Numbered from the stretch's first letter, positions 25,845-35,400 are shown. The stretch: DNA of 64,000 bases from Bradyrhizobium sp. (GCF_027307225.1 NZ_DAHUXJ010000030.1:1-64000); one strand, 5' to 3'. Program-made: numbers and translations. Notes: generated by a model from the letters alone, not told the origin.

Positions 25845-27265
25845 CCGACTTGCTCCAGACTATTCATGACACGGTGCAACTGCTCGATCAACGCGTTGTT
25901 ACGAACGGTGACACGTTCGTTGTATGATTTCATTCTAGGCTCGACGAATTGTCTGAGCCGGGTGCGGTCGGCGTACATCTCGTATAGCTCGACGATGGAC
26001 ATCTTGTTTTCAAGGACGAAACAGACGTCCTCGATCGGGTTCTGACGATAGTGACGGGTCAGGATCGGCAGATTGTAATCGACCGACAAGGCTCGGAAGA
26101 TTCGCGTCGGGCTTGAATATGGCCACGTTCGCGTCTGAGGCGGATGAAGCGAATAAGCACCTCGTTGGATCGGTTTTCCGGAGGCAAGCGCGGCAAAGGG
26201 AAGCGACAAGCACGAGCCGAATACGTTATGCAAACCCAACGAGGTGAGTTGACGGTTAAGTCGATCAATCCACCACTGGCGATAGCGAGTGACGGACCCG
26301 GTTATCTCGATAAATAGCTTCTTACCCACCATCAGATTATCGATGACGTCCCGTTCTTCAAGTTCTGGATAGAGCACTCCCAAGCACAGCAATGCCTTCC
26401 CGTCAAAGCCGAGTTCCGGGGATAATCCGCCTACGATCCCCTCGTGGCTGGTGATGATGGCGTCCGCATAGCGCAGAAAGGCTTTCAGGCCCAGATAGCG
26501 CATGTGGAAGTAGACCGTCCGTTGATTGCGGTTCAGGAACGTGGTCATTCCGTGAGGCGTCCGCCTTCCTGCAAGCTTTTTTACCCCCCAATGCAGGGTA
26601 TCCAGCAGAATGTGCAAGCCCAGTAGCGGCGAATAGCACAACAGCTTAAGGACATGATGCAGCCCGATCGGGCCGAAGTCGTCGCGCACCGTTCGAAGGT
26701 AAACGTCGAACAGAGCGATCACGGCAGCTTCTGCCGGCCCGCCGAAATGATTGAAGGACTCCACACCCCACTTGCGAACGACGAATTCGGTCAGGATGAA
26801 AATGATCTTGCCGTGCGGGTAAGCCTTCTTGAAGGCCACCATTCGATGATTCTCGACGTAATTCGTGAATTCGTCGATCACAAGGTTCACGGCAAGGGGG
26901 TCGAGAGCCGAGGAAACCGTCACACGGATGCCGCGTTGCTCCATCAGCTTGGTGATCAACACTAGATAGTCCTCGATTCCATCCGGCTTGCCGTGATTGC
27001 CGACATAAAGGTTTAAATTCGTCTCCATTGCCATATCTGTTTTTTCCTGCGTGATCGCAGCTACATCTCGGTCGACGAGCTTTTTGGATTTGTCGTGCCG
27101 AGGCTGGTCTCCTCGAGCATTAGATTGATAGCGGATAATTGAGCCTTTTGGCACCTTACGCATGTGGGTAGCGAGCGTTTGAAGAATACGAGGTAACTGG
27201 GCAAGCGATGGGTCAAGGTATGATGCTTCCGTCCAATTTTGTTTGAGACCCGATCGCTTTGTCAT
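25841..27265 (-). CDS. Probable glycosyltransferase of the glycan locus, family not recognised
   Basis: 474 residues. Residues 1-78 are basic and low in structure. From ~82 (NLNLYVGNHGKPDGIEDYLV) it looks like a GT-B fold: RADA-like AIITSHEGIVGGLSP in the middle and PTRIFRALSVDYNLPILTRH near the C-terminus, which resembles the donor-binding region of CgeB/GT4-like enzymes. No exact family is claimed. ATG 27265 has AGGA 11 bases upstream; ATG at codon 78 or 80 is possible. It is the first gene of the minus-strand series, divergent from the ligase gene, and its stop overlaps wzm. Confidence 0.55.
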   Translation of the reverse strand: MTKRSGLKQNWTEASYLDPSLAQLPRILQTLATHMRKVPKGSIIRYQSNARGDQPRHDKSKKLVDRDVAAITQEKTDMAMETNLNLYVGNHGKPDGIEDYLVLITKLMEQRGIRVTVSSALDPLAVNLVIDEFTNYVENHRMVAFKKAYPHGKIIFILTEFVVRKWGVESFNHFGGPAEAAVIALFDVYLRTVRDDFGPIGLHHVLKLLCYSPLLGLHILLDTLHWGVKKLAGRRTPHGMTTFLNRNQRTVYFHMRYLGLKAFLRYADAIITSHEGIVGGLSPELGFDGKALLCLGVLYPELEERDVIDNLMVGKKLFIEITGSVTRYRQWWIDRLNRQLTSLGLHNVFGSCLSLPFAALASGKPIQRGAYSLHPPQTRTWPYSSPTRIFRALSVDYNLPILTRHYRQNPIEDVCFVLENKMSIVELYEMYADRTRLRQFVEPRMKSYNERVTVRNNALIEQLHRVMNSLEQVG

Positions 27266-27330
27266 TATTGTTTATCCTGGCCCGTGCCACAACTCAAAGG
27301 CGATCGAAGCGTCTTGGCGAATTTCTACCC

Positions 27331-28596
27331 GTGAAAGACTTGCTCCCGCGACTGGATGCCTTCCGGACATCCCACGTCTGGTTTGTCGTCGCCGACACAC
27401 TCGCTATCCTGCTCGCGGCCGTGCTGCCCTGGTCAACTTCAATTTTTCTGATCCTCTTGATTCCGTTCGTTGCGATGGTCTGCGGGAGCGTGGACGTCGC
27501 CACATTCCGGCGCTCTTTCGAACGAGCACCATCGTTGGTCTCGATCGGCTTTCTGATTCTAGCTCTGCTGGGCCTGCTGTGGTCGGAAGCAACGTGGTCC
27601 GAGTGCTTCCACGCCGTAGGGCAGCTTGTGAAATTCTCCGCGCTTCCGCTCTTCCTTTACTATTTTGAACGGTCTGCGCGTGGCACCTGGGTGCTCGGGG
27701 CGCTTTTCATCTCATGCGGGCTGCTCATGATCTATTCCTGGATCATTACGGTCGAGCCGACTTGGGCTTTGAAAACCGGCCGATGCTGCGGTGAAGATTA
27801 CGGCGTTCCCGTAAGAAACTACATTGATCAGAGCCAGGAATTCAGTCTCTGCCTCTTAGCGCTGATTTCGGCATCATTGTACAGCATCGAAAACGGGTTT
27901 TGGAAGCGATGCATCGCGCTTGCGCTCGGGACGCTGCTTTTCGCGACCAATCTTATCTTCGTTGTAACTTCGAGGACGGCCATCGTCTGTATTCCGCCGC
28001 TGCTGCTCCTAATCGCATGGAGGCATGGAAGGATGAGCGGCGTTCTGGCGGCGTCAATTTTCGGAAGCCTGGTTCTTGCGGCAGCCTGGTTCGCTTCTCC
28101 TCATCTGCGCGAACGCATTATGTCCGTTCAATCGCAGTACACCGAATATCGTCAGGCCGATGTTCCATCCTCGGTTGGCAAGAGAATCGAGTTCTGGCGC
28201 AAATCAGTCCGATTCTTCGACGAAGCTCCGCTGTTCGGTCACGGAACGGGATCAATCCACGCACTGTTCCAATCGGACGCGATCGGCCGCTCTGGGACCT
28301 CGGCAGAAGTCATTGCCAATCCCCATAACCAGACTCTCAACGTCGCGGTACAGTGGGGCATTCCAGGCTTGATAGTCCTTTACGTTCTCTGGCTTGTTCA
28401 TCTACGAATGTTCCTGGGCGTAGGATTGATCGCGGAGATAGGCTTCTTGGTGGTTGCTCAGAACGTGGTTGGCTCGCTATTTAACTCCCATCTATTCGAC
28501 TTCTTGGAAGGCTGGCTCTACGTACTTGGTGTGGGTGTCACCGGCGGTATCCTGGCAAAGCACCTGGACAAGCGCCCGCATCGCGCATCTTTGTAA
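27331..28596 (+). CDS. O-antigen ligase/polymerase-like membrane protein (Wzy_C)
   Basis: About 421 residues from GTG 27331; the frame is open to a TTG at 27259, which would overlap the divergent gene. About ten membrane segments and a large periplasmic loop (about 250-320) containing the Wzy_C signature: RIEFWRKSVRFFDEAPLFGHGTG is split by a loop from NPHNQTLNVAVQWGIPGL, where H of PHN is the conserved residue. It likely ligates the exported glycan to lipid A-core in the periplasm. With Wzm/Wzt export, ligase is more likely than polymerase. Confidence 0.8.
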   Translation: MKDLLPRLDAFRTSHVWFVVADTLAILLAAVLPWSTSIFLILLIPFVAMVCGSVDVATFRRSFERAPSLVSIGFLILALLGLLWSEATWSECFHAVGQLVKFSALPLFLYYFERSARGTWVLGALFISCGLLMIYSWIITVEPTWALKTGRCCGEDYGVPVRNYIDQSQEFSLCLLALISASLYSIENGFWKRCIALALGTLLFATNLIFVVTSRTAIVCIPPLLLLIAWRHGRMSGVLAASIFGSLVLAAAWFASPHLRERIMSVQSQYTEYRQADVPSSVGKRIEFWRKSVRFFDEAPLFGHGTGSIHALFQSDAIGRSGTSAEVIANPHNQTLNVAVQWGIPGLIVLYVLWLVHLRMFLGVGLIAEIGFLVVAQNVVGSLFNSHLFDFLEGWLYVLGVGVTGGILAKHLDKRPHRASL

Positions 28597-28671
28597 TTGA
28601 GTGCCGCTGCGGACGACCTATCTCCCAAGCCGCGTCGGCCCAGCCGATATTTACGAGATAACGGAAGGGCC

Positions 28672-29388
28672 ATGAGAGGACCAATCCAATTGGAAGACGA
28701 CGCAAACGAATGGCGAATTTGGCTAACGGAGAACGCCAAGCGCGGCATCGACTTTTTAGCTAAGACGATTGCGGCGACGGTCGCAAAGAGGGTGGCGGCT
28801 TCCTCCTTGAAATGGATCGAAGATAGTTCATCGCCCGCCGGCGATTCCTGGCCCAGGATCACAAAGCGCTTGGTGGCTAAAATTTCCCCTTGGGTCGATC
28901 TCGTTGCACGTGAGGTTGAATTCTCACCACGAACCGGGTCGCAAACGTATCATTCCGTCGCGACGTTTGATTATGTGATCGTGCTGGCTGTCACGCCGGA
29001 CGGCCGAATTCCCCTCGTTCGCCAATATCGACCTGCTGTGGAGGGTATGACACTGGAGCTACCAGCCGGAACTGTCGATACCGGCGAAGATCCCGCGGCA
29101 ACGGCAATTCGCGAGTTACTGGAGGAAACTGGCCTCCCGAGCAAGGCCGTTCATCTTCTTGGCATCAACAAAACCGACGCCGGTCGCCTGAGTAACCGGG
29201 TATACTCCTACTTCGTTCGTGCCGGTGATCAAATCGCAGGATTCAGGCCCGAGGAAGGCGTCGCGGTGGGATTTGTTACACCGTCTGAGCTTGTTGGAGC
29301 CGTTCGATCCGGTGAATTAGATGCCCAAGCGGATCTCGGCACCATTCTGTTAGCTGAACTATTTGGCCACCTCGTGCTGCGATACTGA
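28672..29388 (+). CDS. NUDIX hydrolase (ADP-ribose/ADP-sugar pyrophosphatase-like)
   Basis: 238 residues. The Nudix box is complete: GTVDTGEDPAATAIRELLEE continuing TGL (G-x5-E-x7-RE-U-x-EE-x-G). VRQYRPAVEGMTLELPAG upstream is typical of ADP-sugar pyrophosphatases. The N-terminal ~70 residues are an unusual basic/acidic extension. ATG 28672 follows GGAAGG. It may hydrolyse sugar nucleotides or NAD-derived molecules; the latter is of interest given the TIR-like gene in the same island. The 3' end lies a few bases from the decayed traD. Confidence 0.8.
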   Translation: MRGPIQLEDDANEWRIWLTENAKRGIDFLAKTIAATVAKRVAASSLKWIEDSSSPAGDSWPRITKRLVAKISPWVDLVAREVEFSPRTGSQTYHSVATFDYVIVLAVTPDGRIPLVRQYRPAVEGMTLELPAGTVDTGEDPAATAIRELLEETGLPSKAVHLLGINKTDAGRLSNRVYSYFVRAGDQIAGFRPEEGVAVGFVTPSELVGAVRSGELDAQADLGTILLAELFGHLVLRY

Positions 29389-29395
29389 AAAAAAA

Positions 29396-29583
29396 TACAG
29401 TCGAGAAAGCAGCGGTTGTCTCGGCCAGTAAGATCAGCGCGCCCGCCAGTTCGTTGGCGTTAAGCGCGTCTGCCCCGGTGGCGATGACCAGTTCACCGAG
29501 CTGCTGCACCTTCCGGCTCTTGAGATCGCGCGCCTTGTCCTGAAGTGCTTCAGTTCTCCGTCGAAATCCCGTGGCTTCCGCAT
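29396..29583 (-). pseudogene. traD: traD conjugal transfer gene, frameshifted and 3'-truncated
   Basis: ATG 29583 begins MRKPRDFDGELK as in Ti-type TraD. A one-base deletion (AAAG to AAG near 29549) then shifts the frame, which continues as ALQDKARDLKSRKVQQLGEL, VIATGADALNANELAGALI and LLAETTAA. The C-terminus is replaced by junction sequence next to the NUDIX gene. It is divergent from the traA remnant, as in intact transfer regions. Confidence 0.72.
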
Positions 29584-29754
29584 AATCGTCTCCATAAGCG
29601 TTGATGGAGAAATGATAGTCGAGCGTCCGGCACAATGCTGTAAGGTCGTCAGGACGGCCTGGGACGCGGTAGTCCCGCCCGAGAATTTTTCGAGGGAGGG
29701 CGCGCTTATACGTCGTTCCGACGTGCGCTTCGCTGTGCCACTAATCCGATCGCG

Positions 29755-30162
29755 ATGGCGATCTATCATCTTCACGTCAAGGTCATTGGCCGCAAGTCCG
29801 GGTCAAGCGCGGTGGCGGCGGCCGCCTACCGCTCCGCCTCGCGGCTGCGCGACGAGCGCCTTGAGCGGAGCCACTACTTTTCCGGAAAGCGCGGCGTCGT
29901 CCATTCCGAGGTGATGTTGCCAGAGAATGCGCCCGAGGCGTGGCGCGGCCGCGAACGGCTCTGGAAAAATGTCGAAGCCTTCGAGGTCCGAAAAGATGCC
30001 CAGCTCGCCCGCGAGGTCGAATTCGCCATTCCACGAGAGATGACACAGGCTCAGGGCATCGAACTCGCCCGCGACTTCGTTCGGGGCGAATTCGTGGGTC
30101 GAGGCATGATCGCCGATCTCAATGTGGGACATGGCCGAGGATGGCATGCCCAAACCCCATGA
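29755..30162 (+). pseudogene. traA: traA relaxase, N-terminal remnant
   Basis: 135 residues of a protein usually over 900 long. It starts MAIYHLHVKVIGRKSGSSAV and AAAYRSASRL as in MobA/MobL-TraA relaxases, and matches through REVEFAIPREM and RGMIADLNV. Then a small deletion shifts the frame; the original frame resumes as WDMAEDGMPKPH, after which similarity ends. The metal-binding His motif and helicase domain are lost. Confidence 0.78.
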
Positions 30163-30291
30163 ATCCATCCGATTTGCGGCCGGCTCTACGCCACAGTACG
30201 AGGACGCGAAAATCTCTCTTGCGCGCCAGCAACGACCCTCCCTGTCTGGGTCAGCAACAGTCAGACGCAACCAGCAGAAGGCAACGCGGCC

Positions 30292-30504
30292 ATGCACGAA
30301 CCAGACCGTATCATCCGCTTGAAAAGCGTCCTCGCCCGGACCGGACTGTCCCGCTCCACCATCTACCGCAAGATTGCCGAGGGAACGTTCCCGCCGCAAC
30401 TCAAGATCAGCACCAACGGGACCGGCTGGCATGAGTCGGACGTCAACTGCTGGATTGCCGATCCAATCGGATGGCGTTCGAAGCAAGAGTTCGATGCGGT
30501 CTAA
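30292..30504 (+). CDS. AlpA-family DNA-binding regulator
   Basis: 70 residues, complete. The winged-helix/MerR-like DNA-binding pattern RLKSVLARTGLSRSTIYRKI followed by FPPQLKIS and a Trp-x-x-SDV segment is typical of AlpA regulators, which in islands and prophages activate excision genes. It lies 180 bp from the right attachment site. With int broken, it has no obvious target left in the window. ATG 30292 fits the family start. Confidence 0.82.
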   Translation: MHEPDRIIRLKSVLARTGLSRSTIYRKIAEGTFPPQLKISTNGTGWHESDVNCWIADPIGWRSKQEFDAV

Positions 30505-30683
30505 CGAGGCTTATCAAACACAGCGCCGGCCGACGACGTCATATCAACCTGGCACTCGCGATCGACCAGCCATCACAATCGAGTGTCATCTCAATTTACA
30601 AGCAATGCGCTGCGCGATGGTAGCTACGTGGTAGCTACCCCGGTTCACAAATCCCGCGATTTTTGCTAACCATCTGAAATTCT

Positions 30684-30734
30684 TGGTACAGTTGGGTGGG
30701 CTCGAACCACCGACCTCCTGTTCCACAGACAGGC
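30684..30734 (-). repeat. Attachment site, right end of island (inside tRNA-His)
   Basis: This is the 3' part of the intact tRNA-His, repeated at 4696-4746 with one mismatch. The inner side (below 30684) is island DNA; the outer side continues into the complete tRNA. Confidence 0.88.
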
Positions 30735-30760
30735 GCTCTAACCAACTGAGCTACAACTGC
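30684..30760 (-). tRNA. tRNA-His (GTG anticodon)
   Basis: 77 nt on the minus strand including encoded CCA. The acceptor stem GCAGTTG pairs with CAACTGT (G1-U72 wobble), the D-arm is GCTC/GAGC, the anticodon arm CCTGT-CTGTGGA-ACAGG gives GTG, and the T-arm is GGTGG-TTCGAGC-CCACC. The base before G1 is T and the discriminator is A73, so the usual His identity G-1:C73 is absent, as reported for many alphaproteobacteria. Its 3' 51 bp are repeated at 4696-4746 (island attachment site). Confidence 0.95.
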
Positions 30761-30805
30761 ATCCTGATCGGCCCCAAAATGGGGGGCGAGACGGGCGGGA
30801 AACTA

Positions 30806-30880
30806 GAGCATGATCCGGAAAAGTGGAAGCCGGTTTTCCGAAAAGCTTGCCCTTGGGCTTGACCCGGGGGATCACGCTCA
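30806..30880. repeat. Dispersed palindromic repeat (GAGCATGATC type)
   Basis: GAGCATGATCCGGAAAAGTG, then AGCCGGTTTTCCG and a half-related GATCACGCTC. The same repeat family occurs at 41269-41337 in opposite sense. Such units are scattered through rhizobial genomes; function unproven. Apart from this and the terminator at 31022, the 30761-31072 gap holds nothing recognised. Confidence 0.7.
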
Positions 30881-31021
30881 AACAACCATCCAAAGCGCGA
30901 TCATGGTTGCCGCAGATATCGCGCTTTAGATGCAAGCCTGGGCTTTGGCAAGACCTGAGCAAGGGCTCGCAAAGGCAGTCCGGCAGGCGGTTCTCTACCT
31001 CATTCCTCGCACCCACCCGAT

Positions 31022-31053
31022 AAAAAACCCGGGCCCTTCGGCCCGGGTTTTTT
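31022..31053. terminator. Bidirectional intrinsic terminator
   Basis: AAAAAA-CCCGGGCC-cttc-GGCCCGGG-TTTTTT: an 8-bp G+C stem with a tetraloop, flanked by A6 and T6, so it can terminate on both strands. It lies 20 bp after the phasin stop codon and is the expected phasin terminator. Confidence 0.92.
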
Positions 31054-31072
31054 GAGCTGGTCGCGTTGCCAA

Positions 31073-31507
31073 TCAGGCAGCGGGCTTGAACAGCTTGTTG
31101 GCGTTGGCCTTGATCGGCTCGACAGTCTCAGAGGCGACCTTCTGCGACAATTCGGTGAGCTCCTTGCTCCAGGCCGAGAACGTCTCGAACTGCTTCTTGG
31201 CGTGGGTGGTCCAGAGCTCGAGCGCCTCAGACGGGGTCTTCACGCCAACCAGCTCCTGCGCGAAATCGAGCGAAGAAGAGGTGTTGGCCTTGAGGATTTC
31301 CATCATCTTGGCCGAGTACTCGCTGAAGCCCCTGCTGGCATTGGAGAACACCGCTTCCATCGTCGAGTTGTTGCTCTCGGCAACGTCCTTGAAGCGGGCA
31401 TAGTTGTCGCGCGCCTGGGAAACGCCTTTCTCCGCGAAAGCGCGAACTTGCTCGGGGACCTCGAACGGAATGATGGAAGCAGAGAATGGATCGTTGGAAC
31501 TGGCCAT
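31073..31507 (-). CDS. Phasin family protein
   Basis: 144 residues, almost wholly amphipathic helix (about 20-135), with the phasin pattern PFEVPEQVRAFAEKGVSQAR, then STMEAVFSNASRGFSEYSAK and ELWTTHAKKQFETFSAWSKE. Phasins coat polyhydroxyalkanoate granules. ATG 31507 begins MASSNDPF; upstream in-frame residues lack similarity. It ends in a strong terminator. A second phasin gene lies 249 bp upstream on the same strand. Confidence 0.9.
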   Translation of the reverse strand: MASSNDPFSASIIPFEVPEQVRAFAEKGVSQARDNYARFKDVAESNNSTMEAVFSNASRGFSEYSAKMMEILKANTSSSLDFAQELVGVKTPSEALELWTTHAKKQFETFSAWSKELTELSQKVASETVEPIKANANKLFKPAA

Positions 31508-31756
31508 GGCACGTATCCTTCGCATCTGGGGGGTGAACGCGGGGGTGATCTCGTGCGCCTCCGGCAGCCTTCCGGAAAACGACGGCAGGATCACTGAGAC
31601 GGAAATGCCCACTCGGGGCGCTTAAGAGATAAGCACATTATCATGGCAAATTTGTGCAACGCACCTAAATTGCTGCAAAATGCCGCAAATAAAACTCAAC
31701 GCCGGCGCCCGGAACAATGGACGCCGGCGAGATGTGGAACTAAGCCATTATGGGGT

Positions 31757-32146
31757 TTACGTTTTCGGTCTCGCCGCGTCCATGGCGGTGCGGCTGACGA
31801 TCTGGCCCATTTCGCTCGCCTGCTCGCCCAATGCCCGCATCTGCGCCTGCACGTATTCGCGCTGCAACCGCATGACCTCGCTGAGGTCTTTGGCATGCAG
31901 CAGGGCCTCGGCATGGTCGAGCGAAGCCTGGACGTTTTTCTCAGCGTATGAAAGCGCCATCGCGCTGGCGTCCTTGGCTCCGGCGCCAACGCTTGCCGTG
32001 CGCGCCGAAAGTGAATCGCTGGCCGTTTGCGCGCTGGAGATGAATTTCTCGAAGGCCTGGCGCGCCTGGGCGACACTCGCTTCCGCCATCGACCGGATGT
32101 TCTTCGGAATATCGAAATGCCCGTTCTCGTTCATGGTTGAGTTCAT
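31757..32146 (-). CDS. Phasin family protein (second copy)
   Basis: 129 residues. The start is placed at 32146, with GGGAGG upstream. FDIPKNIRSMAEASVAQARQ, then SLDHAEALLHAKDLSEVMRL and QREYVQAQMRALGEQASEMG are typical phasin helices. It is shorter and diverged from the neighbour at 31073, so the pair is an old duplication or assembly. Probable granule-surface protein. Confidence 0.88.
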   Translation of the reverse strand: MNSTMNENGHFDIPKNIRSMAEASVAQARQAFEKFISSAQTASDSLSARTASVGAGAKDASAMALSYAEKNVQASLDHAEALLHAKDLSEVMRLQREYVQAQMRALGEQASEMGQIVSRTAMDAARPKT

Positions 32147-32216
32147 GATGGACCTCCCGGTTGGCACTTGATTGCCATCAGGCGGCAACGCGACTCTCGC
32201 GAGAAGGTTCAGCGGC

Positions 32217-32291
32217 GGTGGAGTGGATTTGACATTCGCCCACCGCACGACAGCGAGCCTGGAAAGCGAATGTCAAATCCCAAACTCCACC
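32217..32291. repeat. CTAG-family hairpin, type H5 variant
   Basis: Outer arms GGTGGAGT and CTCCACC, inner arms TTTGACATTCGC and GCGAATGTCAAA, about 26-nt loop. The inner arms and the right-hand bulge (ATCC-AAA) match the element at 53857-53936, but the terminal CTAG is absent here. It is upstream of the second phasin gene. Confidence 0.75.
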
Positions 32292-32306
32292 CAAGTCTTA
32301 GATCTG

Positions 32307-32382
32307 CTAGCGGTCCCGAGATTCTAACATTCGCAAAGGTGGCCGCTGAGAAGGGATGCGAATGTGAGAATCGGACCGCTAG
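32307..32382. repeat. CTAG-bounded hairpin (CTAGCGGTCC arms)
   Basis: 76 bp. Outer arms CTAGCGGTCC and GGACCGCTAG are perfect. Inner arms GATTCTAACATTCGCA and TGCGAATGTGAGAATC pair with one mismatch, around an ~18-nt loop. Same size and architecture as the 53531-53606 element. It lies 43 bp before the histidine kinase start. Confidence 0.8.
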
Positions 32383-32425
32383 TTAAGGTTATCCAGCCTT
32401 TCGAGGCTGATCGCATGCCCTGGCC

Positions 32426-35400
32426 GTGGACCTGCCAGAGCCAGGAGGCGATACTAACGATCTGTTAACGCTGTCATGTTCGGCAGCTGAACCCGACGCC
32501 ACCGGTGCGATGCAGACTTTCGAACTCAAGGTGCGAGGCCCTGACGATTCGCGGCTGGCGGTGCATGCCATAAGCGCCCTGCCCGCCTGGCTGTGGTCGG
32601 CCGACGGCATCAGGGTTTTGTGGGCCAATCCGGTTGGCGCGCAGGTGTTTGGCGCCGCGAACAGCGCCCGCCTCGCCGCTAGGGTTTTTGGCCCGGCGGA
32701 TGCCCATCGCCGTCAGGTCGCGCAACTCGCGCATCGGCTTCCGCCGAACGGCGCCATCCGCCTGGAGCGGCTGCGCGGTTTCGGCTCTGTCCTTACACTC
32801 GTCACCTGCGCCTGTGCACGGCTCGAATTTGCCGACGGCAACGCGGGCATTCTGATCACGGCGATCGAGCCCGTGGGCCGCGCGATGCCGCTGCGGGAGC
32901 GCTTGCTGCGGCTGGTCGAGGACATGGACGAGCCGGTCGCGGCTTTCGAGGCTGACGGCACGCTGGTTGCCGCCAGCCATGCGGCTGGCTTCGCCGGCCT
33001 CGATCATCTTTCGAGCGTCGGCCTCGACGAGGCGCGCCAAATCGCCTTGAACGAAGGCCGCGCCGAGGTGCCGTTTGGCGACGGACAGATGAGATTGGTG
33101 CGCGTCGGCAACCGCGCCGAGGTCGGCCTGTTTGCCATGATCGTTGCCGCTGCGATTCCTGCCACGCCGGACGACGCCGAATTCGAAATGGTCGATTGGC
33201 TCGACGCCAGTTCCGAACCGGCGGCGATTCCAGCCCAAGCCGCGGCTGAAACGGCGACGGATTTGCATGCCGGCGAGCGCCTCGACGAGCTTCCACGAAA
33301 TGAAACTCCCAACGCCGCGCCGCCGGCGCTTGAAAGGCCTTCTTCGTCCGAGGCCGAAGGACCGACGACGGCGCAGCCACGGCGCTATCCGCTGCGCTTC
33401 ATGTGGCAGATGGATGCAGACGGCCGCTTCTCGCTTGGCTCCGACGCCTTCACCCGCCTGATCGGCGTGCGCGCCGCCGCCGGCTTTGGCCGTCCGTGGC
33501 AAGAGATCGCGGAGGTCTTCGACCTCGATCCGGAGGGACTCGTCGTCAAGGCGATCGCCACGCGCGAAACCTGGAGCGGCATCACCTTGAACTGGCCGGT
33601 CGACGACGGCAGCCGCTTGGCGGTCGAAATGTCCGGCCTGCCGATCGACGATACGCAGGGCAATTTTATCGGCTATCGCGGCTTTGGCGTGTGCCGGGAT
33701 CCCGATTGCCTGGCGCGGCTGGAAGCGCTGCGCAGTCAGGAATTCTTCAACGATCCGCCATCAGCGGACATGATGTCGCCCGAAATTGGCCTCGCGCTTG
33801 CGGGAACCTGGCCGCCTCTGCCTCACATTCCCGACACAAGCGCTGATTCGACCGAACCTGCCCCTTTGACTGCACCTTCGCCTGAGACAACCCAACCAAC
33901 CGATCTGGAAGCGCCGGTGGAACCATCCAACGAAAGCCAGGAAGCGCCGGAGCAGGCCTCGCCGAACGTGGTGCCGTTCCCCCTCACCGAGGCGCGCCCA
34001 CCGGTCCTGACGCCGGTTGAAAACAGCGCCTTCAACGAACTCGCCCGGCAATTGTCGGCGCGGCTCGAGGGCGAGGGCGCGCACGAAACGGCCGGGCCAT
34101 CGGAAGCGGCTCGGGATGCGGCCGCCTCGCCGCCCGCGGAAGCCACACCTTCGAACGCAGCCGCCGAGCCGCCGACGTGGCTCGCCGAGCCCGAACCGCC
34201 GGCACGCGCGGAGAGCAAGCGCGATCGGACGCTGCTCGACCTGTTGCCGACCGGCGTGCTGATCTATCGGCTCGATCGTCTGCTTTACGCCAACCACGCT
34301 TTCCTTGACCGCATGGGATATCCGAGCCTGCACGCGCTGGAGCAGGCCGGTGGCGTCGATGCGCTCTATGTCGAGCCAGGTGTCTCCAACGCCAGCAGCA
34401 CGTCGGATACCGGCACGCCAGTGAAAATCTCGTCGCCCGAAGCGCCTTCCAGGGGTGCCATCGAAGGACGGCTTCATACCATCGACTGGGACAACGACAG
34501 CGCGCTTGCACTGATCTTCGGCGGCGTCGCCGCGATCGAACACCCTGCTCCCGTGCGCCCTGCGGTCGAACCGCCGATAGCTGAAGCGCCAGCCCCGGAG
34601 GAGCCATCCGCGGTCGGGCACGCCAATGCGGAAGAACTCGCCGCCATTCTCGACACCACCGCCGACGGCATTTTGATGTTCGACGCCGAAGGCAACATCA
34701 GTTCCTGCAACCGCAGCGCGGAAGCGCTGTTCGGTTATGACGGCGAAGAGCTGGTGCAGCGGAATCTGACCGCGCTGTTTGCGCCGGAGAACGAGAGCGT
34801 GGTCCGGAATTATCTCGACAGCATCAGCGGCGATGGCGTGGCGAGCCTGCTCGAACATGGCCGCGAAGTGCTGGGCCGCGTCAGCGGCGGCGGTCTCATT
34901 CCGATGTCGATGACCATGGGCCGCACGCAAGCGCACGGTCCGAACTTCTTCGCGGTGTTCCGCGATCTGTCGGAGCTCAAGAACAGCGAGAGCGAGCTAC
35001 GCGAAGCGCGGCGGCTTGCCGATGGCGCCGCCAACGTGAAGGCCGATCTTCTGGCACGGATCAGCCACGATATCCGCGCGCCGCTCAACGCCATCATCGG
35101 CTTTGCCGAAGTGATGATCGGCGAGCGTTTCGGCAACCTCGGCAACGAACGTTATGTCGAATACATGAAAGACGTGCGCGCCTCCGGCCAGCGCGTGGTC
35201 GCGGTCATCGACGATCTCACCAACCTCAGCCGCATCGAGACCGGCAAGCTCGACCTTGCTTTCACCAACCAGAACCTCAACGACATGGTCGAAAGCTGCG
35301 TCGCGATGATGCAACCGCGTGCCAACCGCGAGCGCATCATCATCCGCACCTCGCTGGCGCAGATGCTGCCGCCGGTGATGGCCGACGGTCCTGCGCTGCG

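Larger units (their letters stand above)
4696..30734. mobile_element. Decayed integrative genomic island in tRNA-His carrying a glycan locus
   Basis: The ends are a 51-bp direct repeat (4696-4746 and 30684-30734, one mismatch) that equals the 3' part of the tRNA-His gene, from CCA to the anticodon stem. The complete tRNA is at the right end with its 3' end facing inward, as expected for integration at a tRNA 3' end. A tyrosine integrase remnant lies 146 bp inside the left end; traD and traA remnants and an alpA-like gene lie at the right end. The cargo (5.6-29.4 kb) is visibly less G+C rich than the flanks. With int, traD and traA all broken, the element is probably immobile. Confidence 0.85.

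Noticed and set aside
33761..34936. 391-codon minus-strand frame
   Set aside because: Antisense of the histidine kinase linker; low-complexity Arg-rich translation.
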